64,000 nt of DNA from Linum tenue. Taxonomy: Eukaryota > Streptophyta > Magnoliopsida > Malpighiales > Linaceae. The notes under the pieces are model-generated. The model saw nothing but the letters and a program-made list of their open reading frames with translations. It searched no databases and was not told the origin of the DNA. Position 1 is the stretch's first letter; every line of letters starts with the position of its first letter. Below are positions 10,465 to 20,905 of this stretch, piece by piece. Both the position numbers and the translations under genes were made by a program. The stretch is from positions 10,329,467 through 10,393,466 of the forward strand of contig CAMGYJ010000010.1 of assembly GCA_946122785.1 (NCBI GenBank). Direction: 5' to 3'.

Positions 10465-11320
10465 AAAGAATGGGGACATCCTATCCATGAAGAAGAGTAA
10501 CCACTCTAACTTATGGAAGGCCATCGTTAGAGGAATGAACATTATGTTACATGCTACTTGCTGGAGCATTAGAAATGGCTAGTCAACAAAATTCTGAACT
10601 CAAACTTGGGTTGACAGTGGTATCACCCTGGAGGATTTTGCTCTAGTGACATCACTGAGGAGCATTGAAATTCTATGGTTGTTGAGTGGATCACAGAGGA
10701 AGGTGAGTGGGACTGAGGAAAACTATAGTTGATGCTTTATGGTGACATTCTCTCGGCTTATTGGCTGGGATCCACCTAGGGAAGGATGGATCCAACTGTA
10801 GTCTGACATATTTGTCCTCACCCCTACCAGAGAGGCTGCATTAGGAGGTCTTTTCATAGATCATTTGCGAAGATGTAAAAGTGCCTATGTCTGCAATCCC
10901 GGCCCTTGCTCAACCACTGCGACTGAGTTGAAATGAGCTCTGGAATGCCTCAAGATTGCCTGGAAAGAAGGCTTCTGGAGGATCCAGATCAAGCATGACT
11001 CTGTGACGGCCATCGAGATCTTCAAACATCGCCACAAGGACGACCATTGTCATGGTAGTTGACAAAACAGTTCAATTTTTATTTGAATCTTGTTTTGGTA
11101 GTAAGTGACTCCCATGTTTTTAGGGAAGCTAATTTTGCGGCCTTAGTAACTTGGAAAGCAAGGCTCATGACTTTGATTTTGGCACACATCCCTTCAATGT
11201 GTGCGATAGAAATCTTGGACAATGCCTTTGCCATGATGTTCTGGGAATCACCCATTATTGTTATTAAGTAATGTGATCTAGACGCAATGTGTCTATCTTT
11301 CAACCCAAAAAAAAAAACTC
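10465..11320 (+). pseudogene. LINE (non-LTR) ORF2 3' end: zf-RVT region and RNase H, degenerate
   Basis: Reads NLWKAIVRGMNIML...CWSIRNG, then TWVDSGITLEDFAL, typical of the zf-RVT region of plant LINEs. GWDPPREGWIQL, GLFIDHLRRCKSAYVCN and HDSVTAIEIF of an RVT_3-type RNase H follow, then SHVFREANFAA near 11113. In-frame stops and frame changes are frequent. A poly(A) run at about 11308-11318 marks the 3' end. Insertion truncated copy B of the LARD family. Confidence 0.75.
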
Positions 11321-11329
11321 ATGGGCGAG

Positions 11330-11660
11330 CAATTCTGGAGGCTAAGTTATTGGGCAGCTGACAAACCATCCTCATTAGAAATTAGTTTCGGATGTAAGGT
11401 GTTGGTGGATATTATTTATGTGACTCCTTCAATGTGGCCATGGAGATTTTATTCAACCTTGGCATCTATTAATGAATCTCGCAACACATGGGAAGGATCC
11501 ACATCTTGTTCATCAATTATTGGTTGGCGAGGAATTGTATCTTAAACTCTCTTAATCCATATTGGATTAATGTGTTGAATGTTATATCTGATATGTTGTA
11601 AACTCTGCACTTTCATTTGAGGAATAATGTAGTGATATTTCTATTATAAAAAAATCCACC
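11330..11660. other. Unassigned sequence after the LINE poly(A)
   Basis: One short open frame (11321-11545) resembles nothing I know. No repeats or terminal structures seen. Confidence 0.4.
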
Positions 11661-11739
11661 CAGAAAAAGGGGGGTTTTCCCTAAACACACACGTTCTTAA
11701 AAAAATTCTCAAAACACATATGTTACAAAAAAAATCCCA

Positions 11740-12065
11740 GTCTACACATATTTGAAGAAGACTGTTGTTATCAAACGCAGTGAAGATGTTCACCACCTTT
11801 GTCAAAACAGTGAAGCTTAAACAATGTTTTTTAAACGCGGTGAAAAAAACATCGCAGGTGAGAGACGTAGTGAATATTTCACCGCATTTGTCTGAGACTG
11901 TGAATACATCACCAATGTTAAGGAAGGCAGTAAACTAATCACTGCGGCTGTCAATAGCGGTGAACGTTTGTCACGTTTTCCAGCCCTAGTAGGTAACAAC
12001 AACCTAACATTCACCGTGTTTGTCTAAAACGGTTTATTGTTCACCACTTTAAACAAACGCATTGA
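11740..12065. repeat. Subterminal-type repeats of CACCGC / GCGGTGAA motifs
   Basis: Alternating copies of a GCGGTGAA-like motif and its reverse complement (TTCACCGC), separated by TTTGTC-type spacers, about eight in 300 bp. Such dense inverted short motifs are typical of transposon ends. They lie just upstream of the MULE coding remnant, so they may be that element's terminal region. Confidence 0.5.
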
Positions 12066-12494
12066 ATGCAGGTTGTATGTCAAATAAATAAAATCCCCCC
12101 TCCCATGTAGCTGCTGAAACCAAACCCATACTCCATTTCTTCCAAACCAGTTCCCCATTTCTGCCAAAACCTTTTCCAATATCTTTCAAAAACTCTAATT
12201 TAAGGTATGTTCTAATTTGATATTGTTTAGATTGTTGACGTTTGAGTAGTTATATGTTTGTATTTAACGAATTACTGTTACTGGCAAGTATGTTATATTA
12301 GAGATATTTTGATTAATTATGGTTGATGTTAGTTAGTTATGGTTTTAGATGAATTTGTTTAGTATACTCATGTTATAGTAATGCTAAGTATACTACATGT
12401 TTTGATTAGTTAGTTGCGGTTGTTTATGGTTATGGATTATGGTTGTGTAGCCCTAAATACAAATTATACTAAATGTTTCGATTAAATTGCAGAC

Positions 12495-13730
12495 ATGTGT
12501 AAATTCAAAAATTTCCAACTTCTTATTCGGTGGAATGGTCGAGTGACAAACTCTGACATTTGGATCGATTATGAAGATGGTGAATCCAGTATGTTGAAAA
12601 TAGAGTCTAGATTCACGTGGCAAGAACTCCATGACATTGGTGCATGTGCATATATGATGAAAATAGAGTCTAGATTCACGTTTCAATATAATACGCCCTG
12701 GAGCCGAGCTGCAGCGGCGACGGACTAGGGCAACTCTACACAATACACATCCCCGAGAGTTACTATTCGTCGCCCTAAATATTTGAATTTATCGCCCTAA
12801 AATATATAAAATTACTTATATATCCTTGGTTTAATTTTCAATATAATACGCCCTGGAGCCGAGCTGCAGTGGCGACGGACTAGGGCGACTCTACACAATA
12901 CACATCCCTCCCCAACCCACTCTATCTCTCACTAGAGCTCTCTGACTCTCTCTCATCCTAACAACTCAGGCATAGACGTAAGCTTTGTTAATGGCTAATT
13001 ATTGATATTCCCAACCCAAATTCTACTACTACTCGTCATTGTTACTCCTCTTTCTATCCTCCCTACCGTTCAGAGTCAACTCCCAACCTGCTCAGCACAA
13101 CTTTTCCTTAGGCTCATCGCTCACCGTCGGCGCCGCATCAAAGGACAAAAGAAAAACCATTTGCGTTTGGGTTCCAACTTTTCCTTAGGCTGAGGTGGCG
13201 GCAGCGACTGGCGGATGCAGCAGAGCGAGGACCTAGGGCGACTTTTCTTCTTTGTACTTAAGCGGCGCAGCGGCTGAGGTGGCGGCGGCCACGGGCGGAG
13301 GTAGTAGAGCGAGGACTGCTAGGGCCAAAAATCGGCCAGGAATTTTTAGGTTGGGGCAAAATTGTCTGTTTGGTTAGTTTAGGGCGAAAATTTTGAAAAG
13401 TTAGGACGTTAAATAGAAATTCAGTTTGTATGGGGAGGATAGACGAGAGTTGGTAAATTTACTTACCGGTATCCAAACATGAGTGTTGGCAGGGTTATGT
13501 ACAAAGAAGTTGTCATAAATGATGATGACGCGGTTACCATAATGTTACAGTTCCTAGCTGACCACGAGATGCGGCTTGTAGAGGTGTATGTTGAGACCGA
13601 CGAGGTCGGGGAATCCCATTCTCACCAGTATGCTTATGATGATGGTTTTGCAGGAGGGTATGAATGGAGTGATTTAACAACGACGATAATTTCTTCAACA
13701 ACGGTGATTTCTTCATTGCGTTTGACAAAG
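12495..13730 (+). pseudogene. MULE transposase N-terminus, split by an insertion
   Basis: 12495-12650 reads KFKNFQLLIRWNGRVTNSD...TWQELHDIG. 13460-13640 reads LTYRYPNMSVGRVMYKEVV then INDDDAVTIMLQFLADHEM and VEVYVETDEVGES. This order (leading strand-like domain, RYP, D-D-D, LYVET) is typical of the N-terminal part of plant Mutator-like transposases. The catalytic DDE domain is absent. Between the parts lies about 770 bp of foreign sequence. A non-functional remnant. Confidence 0.65.
12683..13455. mobile_element. Insertion within the MULE remnant, with an internal 157 bp direct repeat
   Basis: The motif CAATATAATACGCCCTGGAG occurs at about 12683 and again at about 12839, followed in both by the same GC-rich 60 bp. 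AAAATAGAGTCTAGATTCACG also occurs on both sides of a short segment (12597, 12660). The remainder is CT-rich then GC-rich (GGCGGCGGC) with no coding signal. Class unknown. Confidence 0.45.
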
Positions 13731-13750
13731 GCAGTGAACATCTTGGAATG

Positions 13751-14850
13751 GGTTAAGTTGCTAACCTCATATAGGGTTGGCACCGTACTAACTAAATTAA
13801 TAGCCATTAGATTAAAAAATTAATCCTAGGGTCAGAATTAAATAGAGGATAGAATAGTCAATATTCCGTCAAACCCTAATATATATAGTAATTTAACTGC
13901 CTTTCTCTCCCACGAACCCCAATCTCACCCACAAAACTTCCCTCCCTCTCTGCGTCAAATCTCCTCCCCTCTCTGCCTCACCAGCGATTACTAGTGCTAA
14001 AACCAGTGATGCGCCGCCTGACCAATATCATTGGCCTCGCCACAATCTTCGTCTCTCCCCGCGGTCACGGTCTAGCGTCGCTTCCATCGCCCACGCTGCC
14101 AGCACTCTCCCTCGCCCTCGCCCGTACTCCGGCTTAATTTCATCCTTCCTCGCTGAACTCCGCCTCAACGCCATCCGAATCTTTTCCAGCAACGCCATTC
14201 TCCCTCTCTGCATCCCCTCTTTGCCCCAGTTAATGGTGTTGGTAGTTTTACATGGGGAAGGTACCTGCCCCTGGACGTCAAGGAGAGAAAGGAACTAGAA
14301 AGAATGTGACGGTTTTAATAGTAGTGGTTTTGTTAAGTTATAGTAGTATTTTTTTCCTTGGTTTTTTTGGTTAAGTTATAGTGGTTTTGATGAGTAGTAT
14401 TAAATAGTCGTGGTTTTATCAAGGTGTAGTAGCGATTATTTATCTTTTAGTAGTGGTTTTTTAGCCATATTAGTAGTGATTTATTGATTTTACCATTTTT
14501 GTAGTAGTGATTCTTATAAAATTGTCAATGGCTGAAAATTAAAAACATGTAAAAACACTACTAGTTACATGAAAATCACTATGGACCCAAAAAAACACTA
14601 TTATCAAGTATCAACCTCTAAAACCATTTGTCGCTATTAAACAAAAATCTTAAAATCACTACTAGAAAATGACTAATAAACTGAAGAGAGAGAAAATGTA
14701 TTTTCGATTTTAATTAATTTATTATTTTTAATTTTGTGAAATACCATACAAATCCTTCATTACTAACCACCGTCCGATTTACTTTAAAAAATGAACGATA
14801 ATTAGACCAGTTAGCATGGTGCTAACTCTTATAGAGTTAGCATTCTAACC
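13751..14850. mobile_element. TIR element (about 1.1 kb) with GC-rich interior, possible Pack-MULE
   Basis: The left end GGTTAAGTTGCTAACCTC and the inverted right end GGTTAGAATGCTAACTC agree over about 34 bp with mismatches, both running into TTxGCACC. The interior at 13900-14230 is markedly GC-rich and exon-like (many CGC/CCG codons, 61 codons open on the minus strand at 14028-14213) while its surroundings are AT-rich. That suggests captured host DNA, but I could not identify the source. No transposase and no clear target duplication. Confidence 0.5.
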
Positions 14851-15226
14851 TCTCCCGAACATCTTGACCTTGTTTGAAAATAGCAATCTTCTTCAAACAT
14901 ATATAGATTGGGAAACTTTTTGAACATATGTATTTTGAAAATTTTGTGTAAGAACTTGTGTATATAGGAAAAAAAATTAAAAGAAGGACCATCGAAAAAA
15001 ATAAGAATCTCCGGAAGGACAAAGCAGAGAAGGAGCTAGTCTGGAGAAATAAGATACCGTTTTATGGCTGTTCAAAAATGGCGGTAGATGTTCTTTCTTC
15101 CAATATAATAAACAAATCTCCTAATTACCAAAAAGAGAAGGAAAAAAAAACTCCCAGCAGCAGCCACTGCGACTTCCCTAAGGATTGTACCTTCAATTTA
15201 TCTAATCCTGAAGTCCTTGTAACTCT
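14851..15226. other. Region upstream of ISPE exon 1
   Basis: AT-rich DNA that should hold the ISPE promoter and 5' end. An ATG at 15078 opens a 65-codon frame, but it is not in frame with the transit-peptide-like codons after 15227, so a normal start codon is not evident. Confidence 0.4.
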
Positions 15227-15569
15227 GTGGACTTCCGCTTGCTTCCTATTTTGCTGTGGAAGACATCACTAACCCCCGCCATCACCGTGGCTGCCTCTAG
15301 TTTGCTCTGGAATAACCCAAACTTCAACCCTTGTTCCAATTCCTTCAGCAAAAACAATTTCTACTCCACCCCATCTGGGTCTGTTTGTTTCACTCAAAAG
15401 TTCCAATTTCACAGGAGCCCAGTTGTGAAAGCCAGCAAGAAGCAAATAGAGGTATCGCTTTTTTGTGTCTTCTCATTTGATTGAAAAGAAATGAACTTCG
15501 GTTTTGATTTGATTTGTTGCTTTCTTGAATTAGGTGGTGTATGATCCTGATGAGAGGTTGAACAAGTTA

Positions 15570-15826
15570 TGTGGGAAACCCGACCACGCGTTGAGTAAGT
15601 GGGCCGAACTCGGCCAAGAGAGGAGTGGCAGCCTTGTAATTTGCATTATTTTGGTTTACTGCTACTTAAGGATTCCACTCATTATTTTTGGGAAGTAAGC
15701 AATAATAATCAGAAATCCCAATCCCTAATCTCTTCTCCCTCTCTCGTTCTTCCCCAATTCCCCAAATCCCTAAATTCTTCTCTTCTCAATCCCTAAATCC
15801 CCAATTGGGATTTCTTGTTTCTAACA
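15570..15826 (+). repeat. 5' LTR of the gypsy element (257 bp)
   Basis: Starts TGTGGG and ends CTAACA. It pairs with 19450-19708, with most differences in a CT-rich stretch before the end. Confidence 0.95.
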
Positions 15827-15828
15827 TA

Positions 15829-15840
15829 TGGTATCAGAGC
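15829..15840 (+). other. Primer binding site, tRNA-iMet type
   Basis: TGGTATCAGAGC, two bases after the 5' LTR, is the standard complement of the plant initiator tRNA 3' end. Confidence 0.95.
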
Positions 15841-16010
15841 CTCGTTCGTCGATGAGTTCTCCGCAACTCTAGGACCTGTCGTGGGCAGAACTAAGGGACC
15901 AGGCCCGCCGCATTGGCTGCCGTTGGCTACCGAGGAGCCGGCTGCCGCTGGCGCAGAGGCGGAGGCTATCACTGCCGATTGTCGCGCTAATCCCCACGCC
16001 GGCCGAGGCC

Positions 16011-19000
16011 ATGACGTGCGCTGGCGAACGATGGAGCGAGCAGCAGCCCGCGTCAGGCGGCGCGACTGAAGCACCCGCGTCCAGCGACCCGACGTCGTTT
16101 CTCTCGCTGCACTCAGTGGCGGGGTGGGCTTCTCTGGGCACGCTTCGCTTCAGGGCAAGGGTCGAGGAGCGCGCAACCATCACCTTGGTGGACTTTGGGG
16201 CTTTGTTGAATTTCGTGGGAGAGGAGTTCGCCAAACATCTGCAGCAAAACCCAGTTGCAGCCGCACCCTTGGTGGTGAAGATGGCGAATGGCGCTCCCAT
16301 GCGAAGCGAGTGGGTCTACCGGGGCATCTCCTTGGATATTCAAGGCCTGGAAATCATCATTGATTTGTATGTGCTGCCTCTTAGGGGATTCGACATTATT
16401 CTCGGAGTTACCTGGCTGCAGAGTCTGGGCCCTGTCACTAGCGATTGGCAGCGCTTGACCATGCGCTTAAAATGGAGGGATAAGGAGTGGACCCTGCGCG
16501 GCCTCATTGCTACCGTCGGATCCATTTAGATCAAGGACTGCGGCCCGGACGGCGACGCCGAGCTAGCGATCCTCTGCTGGCCGATCGAGGCAGGGGCGTC
16601 GACGAACCTCCAGCCGGAACTACAGGAGTTGATAGGGCTCTACTCCGACTTGTTTGAGACCCCCACTGCCTTGCCTCCACACTGGCAGGTTGATCATCAG
16701 ATTCAGCTCAAGGAAGGAGTGGAGGCGGTGAACGTGAGGCCGTACCGTTATGGGCATTCGCAGAAGGAGGAAATCGAGAGGCAGGTAACTGAGATGCTGA
16801 CCACGGGTTTGATCCGGCCGAGCACCAGCCCGTTCTCATCGCCTGTACTACTAGTGAGAAAGAAGGATGGTACATGGCGTTTTTGCACAGATTATAGGGC
16901 GCTCAATGAGGGCACAGTGAAGGATCGATTTCCCATTTCGACGGTGGACGATATGCTCGACGAACTTCATGGGTCACGCTATTTTTCTAACCTGGATCTG
17001 AGGGCAGGGTATCACCAGATCCGTATGCAGGAGGAGGACGTCCATAAGACAGCTTTTCGCACGCATAACGGGCACTACGAGTACTTGGTGATGCCATTTG
17101 GATTGTGTAATGCGCCTTCCACCTTCCAGACAGCCATGAACGACATTTTTCGGCATCTCCTATGGCGGTATGTTCTGGTTTTCTTTGATGATATTTTGAT
17201 TTACAACCCGTCATGGGCAGATCACTTGCACCACCTGCAGACTGTGTTTGGAATTCTGCGAGAACATTAGTACTACATCAAAGCCGCCAAGTGTGAGTTC
17301 GGAGTACAGGAGGTTGAGTACCTGGGTCACATGGTGACTCCCCAGGGTGTGAAGGTTAACCAGTCCAAGATTCATGCAATGGTGGACTGGCCGGTTCCCG
17401 CGACTGTCACGTAGTTGCAGGGGTTCTTGGGGCTAACTGGTTATTATCGTAAGTTTGCGCAGGGTTACAGCATGATCGCCCGACCACTAGCTGACATGTT
17501 GAAGAAAGGAGGGTTTGTCTGGTCGCCAGCGGCGGAGGTCGCGTTCCAACGGTTGAAACAGGCTATGACGACCACACTGAATTTAGCAATGCCGGACTTT
17601 TCCAAGACATTCGTGATTGAAGCAGATGCATCGGCTAGGGGAATCGGAGCGGTGTTATCCCAGGACAGCCACCCCATTGCCTTTATGAGTAAGACGTTGG
17701 CGCAATCCAAAGAGGCATGGTCGACATACAAAAAGGATATGCAGGCGATTATTACGGCAGTACAGACATGACGACCATATCTCTTGGGGCAGAAATTTCA
17801 CATCTATACCGATCACCAGAGCTTGAAGCATCTCCTAGAGCAGAGGGTGTCTACGCCAGATCAGCATAAGTGGGTGTCGAAGCTGTTGGGCTACGACTAT
17901 GATATCCATTACCGACCAGGACCCACCAATGTGGTGGCGGACGGGTTATCGAGGGGGCTGGGCAGCGAGGTTCTCGCCGCAGTGACAGGACCAGTTCCTC
18001 AGTTTTGGGATGAGTTGTGGATTTCCATGGAGACCATCCAGTATTTACAGGACTATCGGGGGATCGCAGTAAGTGACAACCCGATGCATTATCTATTTCG
18101 ACAAGGGTTGGTAACCTTCAAGGGTCGAGTGGTTCTCCCGCCCGGTTCGAATTTGATCACCATAGTACTGCAGGAGTTCCATGATTCTCCGTTGGGAGGG
18201 CATTCAGGTGCCGAGAGGACGCTCCGCCGGATTAGAGGCCACTTTTACTGGCCCCGAATGGCGCAGGCTGTGAAAGCCTACGTGGAGTCGTGCGATACGT
18301 GGCAGAGAGTGAAGCTGTCTCATCTGCGACCGGCCGGACTTCTCCAGCCGATGTCGGTGCCGGAGCGGGTATGTGAGGATATTAGCTTGGATTTCATTGT
18401 GGGGTTACCTCCCTCTGGTGGAAAGACGGTGATGTTCATGGTGGTGGATCGGCTCACCAAGTATGCCCATTTTATGCCATTAGCGCATCCGTATACGGCG
18501 AAGTCTGTGGCCGAGCAGTTCGTATGGGAGTGGTGAGACATCATGGGTTTCCCAGGTCTATCGTCAGTGATCGTGACCCGGTTTTCTTAAGCAAGTTATG
18601 GCAGGAGGTCTTTGCGCTGGTGCGGACTATTTTGCGCATGAGCTCGGCCTATCATCCTCAGACTGATAGATAGACAGAGATCGTAAATAAGCATCTAGAG
18701 CAGTATTTGAGGTGCTTCGCGCACCAGCAGCCAAAGCAGTGGCTGGCCATGCTTCCTTGGGCGGAACTGTGGTATAACACCACTTATCAGCGGGCCATCA
18801 AAATGACCCTGTTAGAGGCTTTATACGGGAGGTCGTCCCCGACGTTGGTGCACTACAAGAGCGGGTCGAGTTCTATCGACGCGGTGGATAGGTGGTTGGG
18901 CGTGCGAGACGAGGCTTTGGAGAAGTTAAGAACAAATTTGGCCGCAGCAAACAACCGGATGAAGCAGGCTGAAGACGCAGGGCGAAGGGATGAGGAGTTT

Positions 19001-19373
19001 GAGGTGGGTGACTGGGTACTGTTAAGGCTGCATCCCTACCGACAGGCCTCTGTTTTTCGGCGGGCGTACCAGAAGCTCGCGGCTCGGTTCTTTGGACCGT
19101 ACGAGATCATCCACAAGGTCAACCCTGTGGCTTATCGTCTGCAGCTGCCGCCGGGTGCCCGCATACACCCGGTATTCCACATTTCCTTGCTGAAAAAGTA
19201 CCGGGGCCCCGCGGACAGGGTGACGACGACGACCCCTCCGGTCACGGCGGATGGTGACTTGGAGCTAGTACCTCTCAAGGTGTTGGAGACCCGATGGACG
19301 AAGAAGGGTGGACGATTAGTGGAAGAGAGCTTGGTGCGGTGGAAGCACGTGGAACCTGAAGATGCCACGTGGT
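16011..19373 (+). pseudogene. Gypsy pol: protease, RT, RNase H, integrase, chromodomain-like end
   Basis: Protease about 16150-16400, with the active-site triplet read as DFG instead of D-S/T-G. RT 16629-17270 with FFDDILIY. RNase H about 17415-17960 (IEADASARGIGAVLSQ, YTDHQSLKHLL). Integrase from about 18150 with a HHCC-type finger whose last Cys is Trp (CDTW). A chromodomain-like tail at about 19270-19373. In-frame stops lie at 16528, 17268, 17412, 17769 and 18671, and there is a one-base frameshift near 18533. The stops and lost residues make it inactive. Confidence 0.93.
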
Positions 19374-19435
19374 AAGAGTCCGAGACACTTCGACAGAGAT
19401 TCCCGGACTTCGACCTCGAGGCCAATGTCGATTCT

Positions 19436-19449
19436 AAAGGAGGAGGGGA
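19436..19449 (+). other. Polypurine tract of the gypsy element
   Basis: AAAGGAGGAGGGGA immediately precedes the 3' LTR, as expected for the plus-strand primer. Confidence 0.9.
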
Positions 19450-19708
19450 TGTGGGAAACCCGACCACGGGTTGAGTAAGTGGGCCGAACTCGGCCAAGAG
19501 AGGAGTGGCAGCCTTGTAATTTGCATTATTTCGGTTTACTGCTGCTTAAGGATTCAACTCATTATTTTTGGGAATTAAGCAATAATAATCAGAAATCTCA
19601 ATCGCTAATCTCTTTCTCTCTCTCTCTTGTTCTTTCCCAATTTCCCAAATTCCTAAATTCTTCTCTCTCGATCCCTAAATCCCCAATTGGGATTTCTTGT
19701 TTCTAACA
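19450..19708 (+). repeat. 3' LTR of the gypsy element (259 bp)
   Basis: Same ends as the 5' LTR, followed by the AGTTA duplication and the resumed ISPE exon. Confidence 0.95.
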
Positions 19709-20191
19709 AGTTAGCAGATGAGGTATATAAGGAAGCTCCTCTTTCCAGGCTCACTCTGTTCTCTCCTTGCAAGGTCTTTCCGCTTCTATTTTTGATTTGA
19801 CTCTCACTGTTGCCTTCTTTGCTCTAATGAGACTTTCGTATGGGTTGATTTCCCGTCTGGGTTTCTTGCAGATTAATGTTTTCTTGAGAATTACGAGCAA
19901 AAGGGCAGATGGCTATCATGATTTGGCATCTCTTTTCCATGTAAGTAGTCTCTTCTTCAAGCTCAAGTCGCTTGATACATTTGGAGATTTGAGGTTAGTT
20001 CTTGGTTTTAGTTCCACATTCAGTCCAGTACTAACAGTTTGTCCTGCTTTATTCTTCCTCCAGGTGATTAGTTTAGGAATTAGGAGATAATTAAGTTCTC
20101 GTTTTCCCCATCTGATAAGACTGATCGTTTGACCACCAATGTGTCTGGGGTACCCCTCGATGACAGGAATTTGGTAAGGATGGGAAAGTAT

Positions 20192-20905
20192 GGGTAATTA
20201 GCATAAATGGTCACAAACCTTTGTACTTAGTACAAAACAGTCACAAACCTTTAATTTGTAACCATTTGATAACAAAACTGTTTTACTTATAACAAAACGG
20301 TCACAAACTAAACAGTGTGACCATTTCATACCAGTTCAAACTTTTGTTACCGTGTCGTTGCAAATTAGACTTTTGGTGACCATTTTGTACAAATTAAGTT
20401 CAAAAGTTTGAACGCTCAATCACCGTTACAATTCACTCTAGTTGTATGGTGGTTTTGTTAATGTATGTGAATGATATTATGTTGTTTAGGATGACAATGA
20501 GAGAATTCAATGGCTCACAAACGGGTTCCAGACTGCTTTTTAGTTGAAAAAACTATGTCTACTTTCTTACTTTCTTGGTATCGAAATTGAAAGGTCAACT
20601 GAGGGCATTCTTATTCGGCAAAGCAAATATGTCGATGAACAAATGACCTGACATCTTATATGTCGTTCAAGTGGTTGGTGTCATATACTTAACGAACAAA
20701 CTACCCGACCTCAAAACATGACAAACATTTAAATTGTAACGATTCAGTAACAAACGTTTGCACTTAAAACAAAACGGTCATAAATTAAATAGCGGTGACC
20801 ATTTTATACAATTTCAAAGTTTTATTACCGTATTGTTACAAATTAAAGGTTTGTGACAATTTTGTACTAAGTGCAAAGGTTTGTTACTATTTATACTCAT
20901 TACCC
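20192..20905. mobile_element. Mutator-type TIR element (714 bp) in an ISPE intron, 10 bp target duplication
   Basis: GGGAAAGTAT flanks the element at 20182-20191 and 20906-20915. Ends are GGGTAATTAGCATAAATGG and, inverted, GGGTAATGAGTATAAATAG. The subterminal parts repeat GGTCACAAACC-type motifs. A 9-10 bp duplication points to the Mutator superfamily. No transposase; a copia RT scrap sits in its centre. Confidence 0.85.
20488..20665 (+). pseudogene. Copia reverse-transcriptase scrap inside the TIR element
   Basis: Reads SYFLGIEIERSTEGILIRQS then KYVD, the conserved Ty1-copia RT segment (YFLGIEI...G..I.Q.KY). A stop in the preceding codons (TAG at about 20542) and the short length show it is only a fragment. 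Confidence 0.7.

Larger units (their letters stand above)
15570..19708 (+). mobile_element. Ty3-gypsy element (4139 bp) inside ISPE exon 2, target duplication AGTTA
   Basis: LTRs begin TGTGGGAAACCCGACCACG and end TTGTTTCTAACA. AGTTA flanks the element at 15565-15569 and 19709-19713. Removing the element and one AGTTA joins the codons for LNKL and ADEVYKEAPL. The element has a tRNA-iMet primer site, a protease-to-integrase pol with a C-terminal chromodomain-like segment, and no gag: only about 170 bp separates the primer site from the protease region. The LTRs differ by roughly 6 percent by eye, so the insertion is not very recent. Confidence 0.95.
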
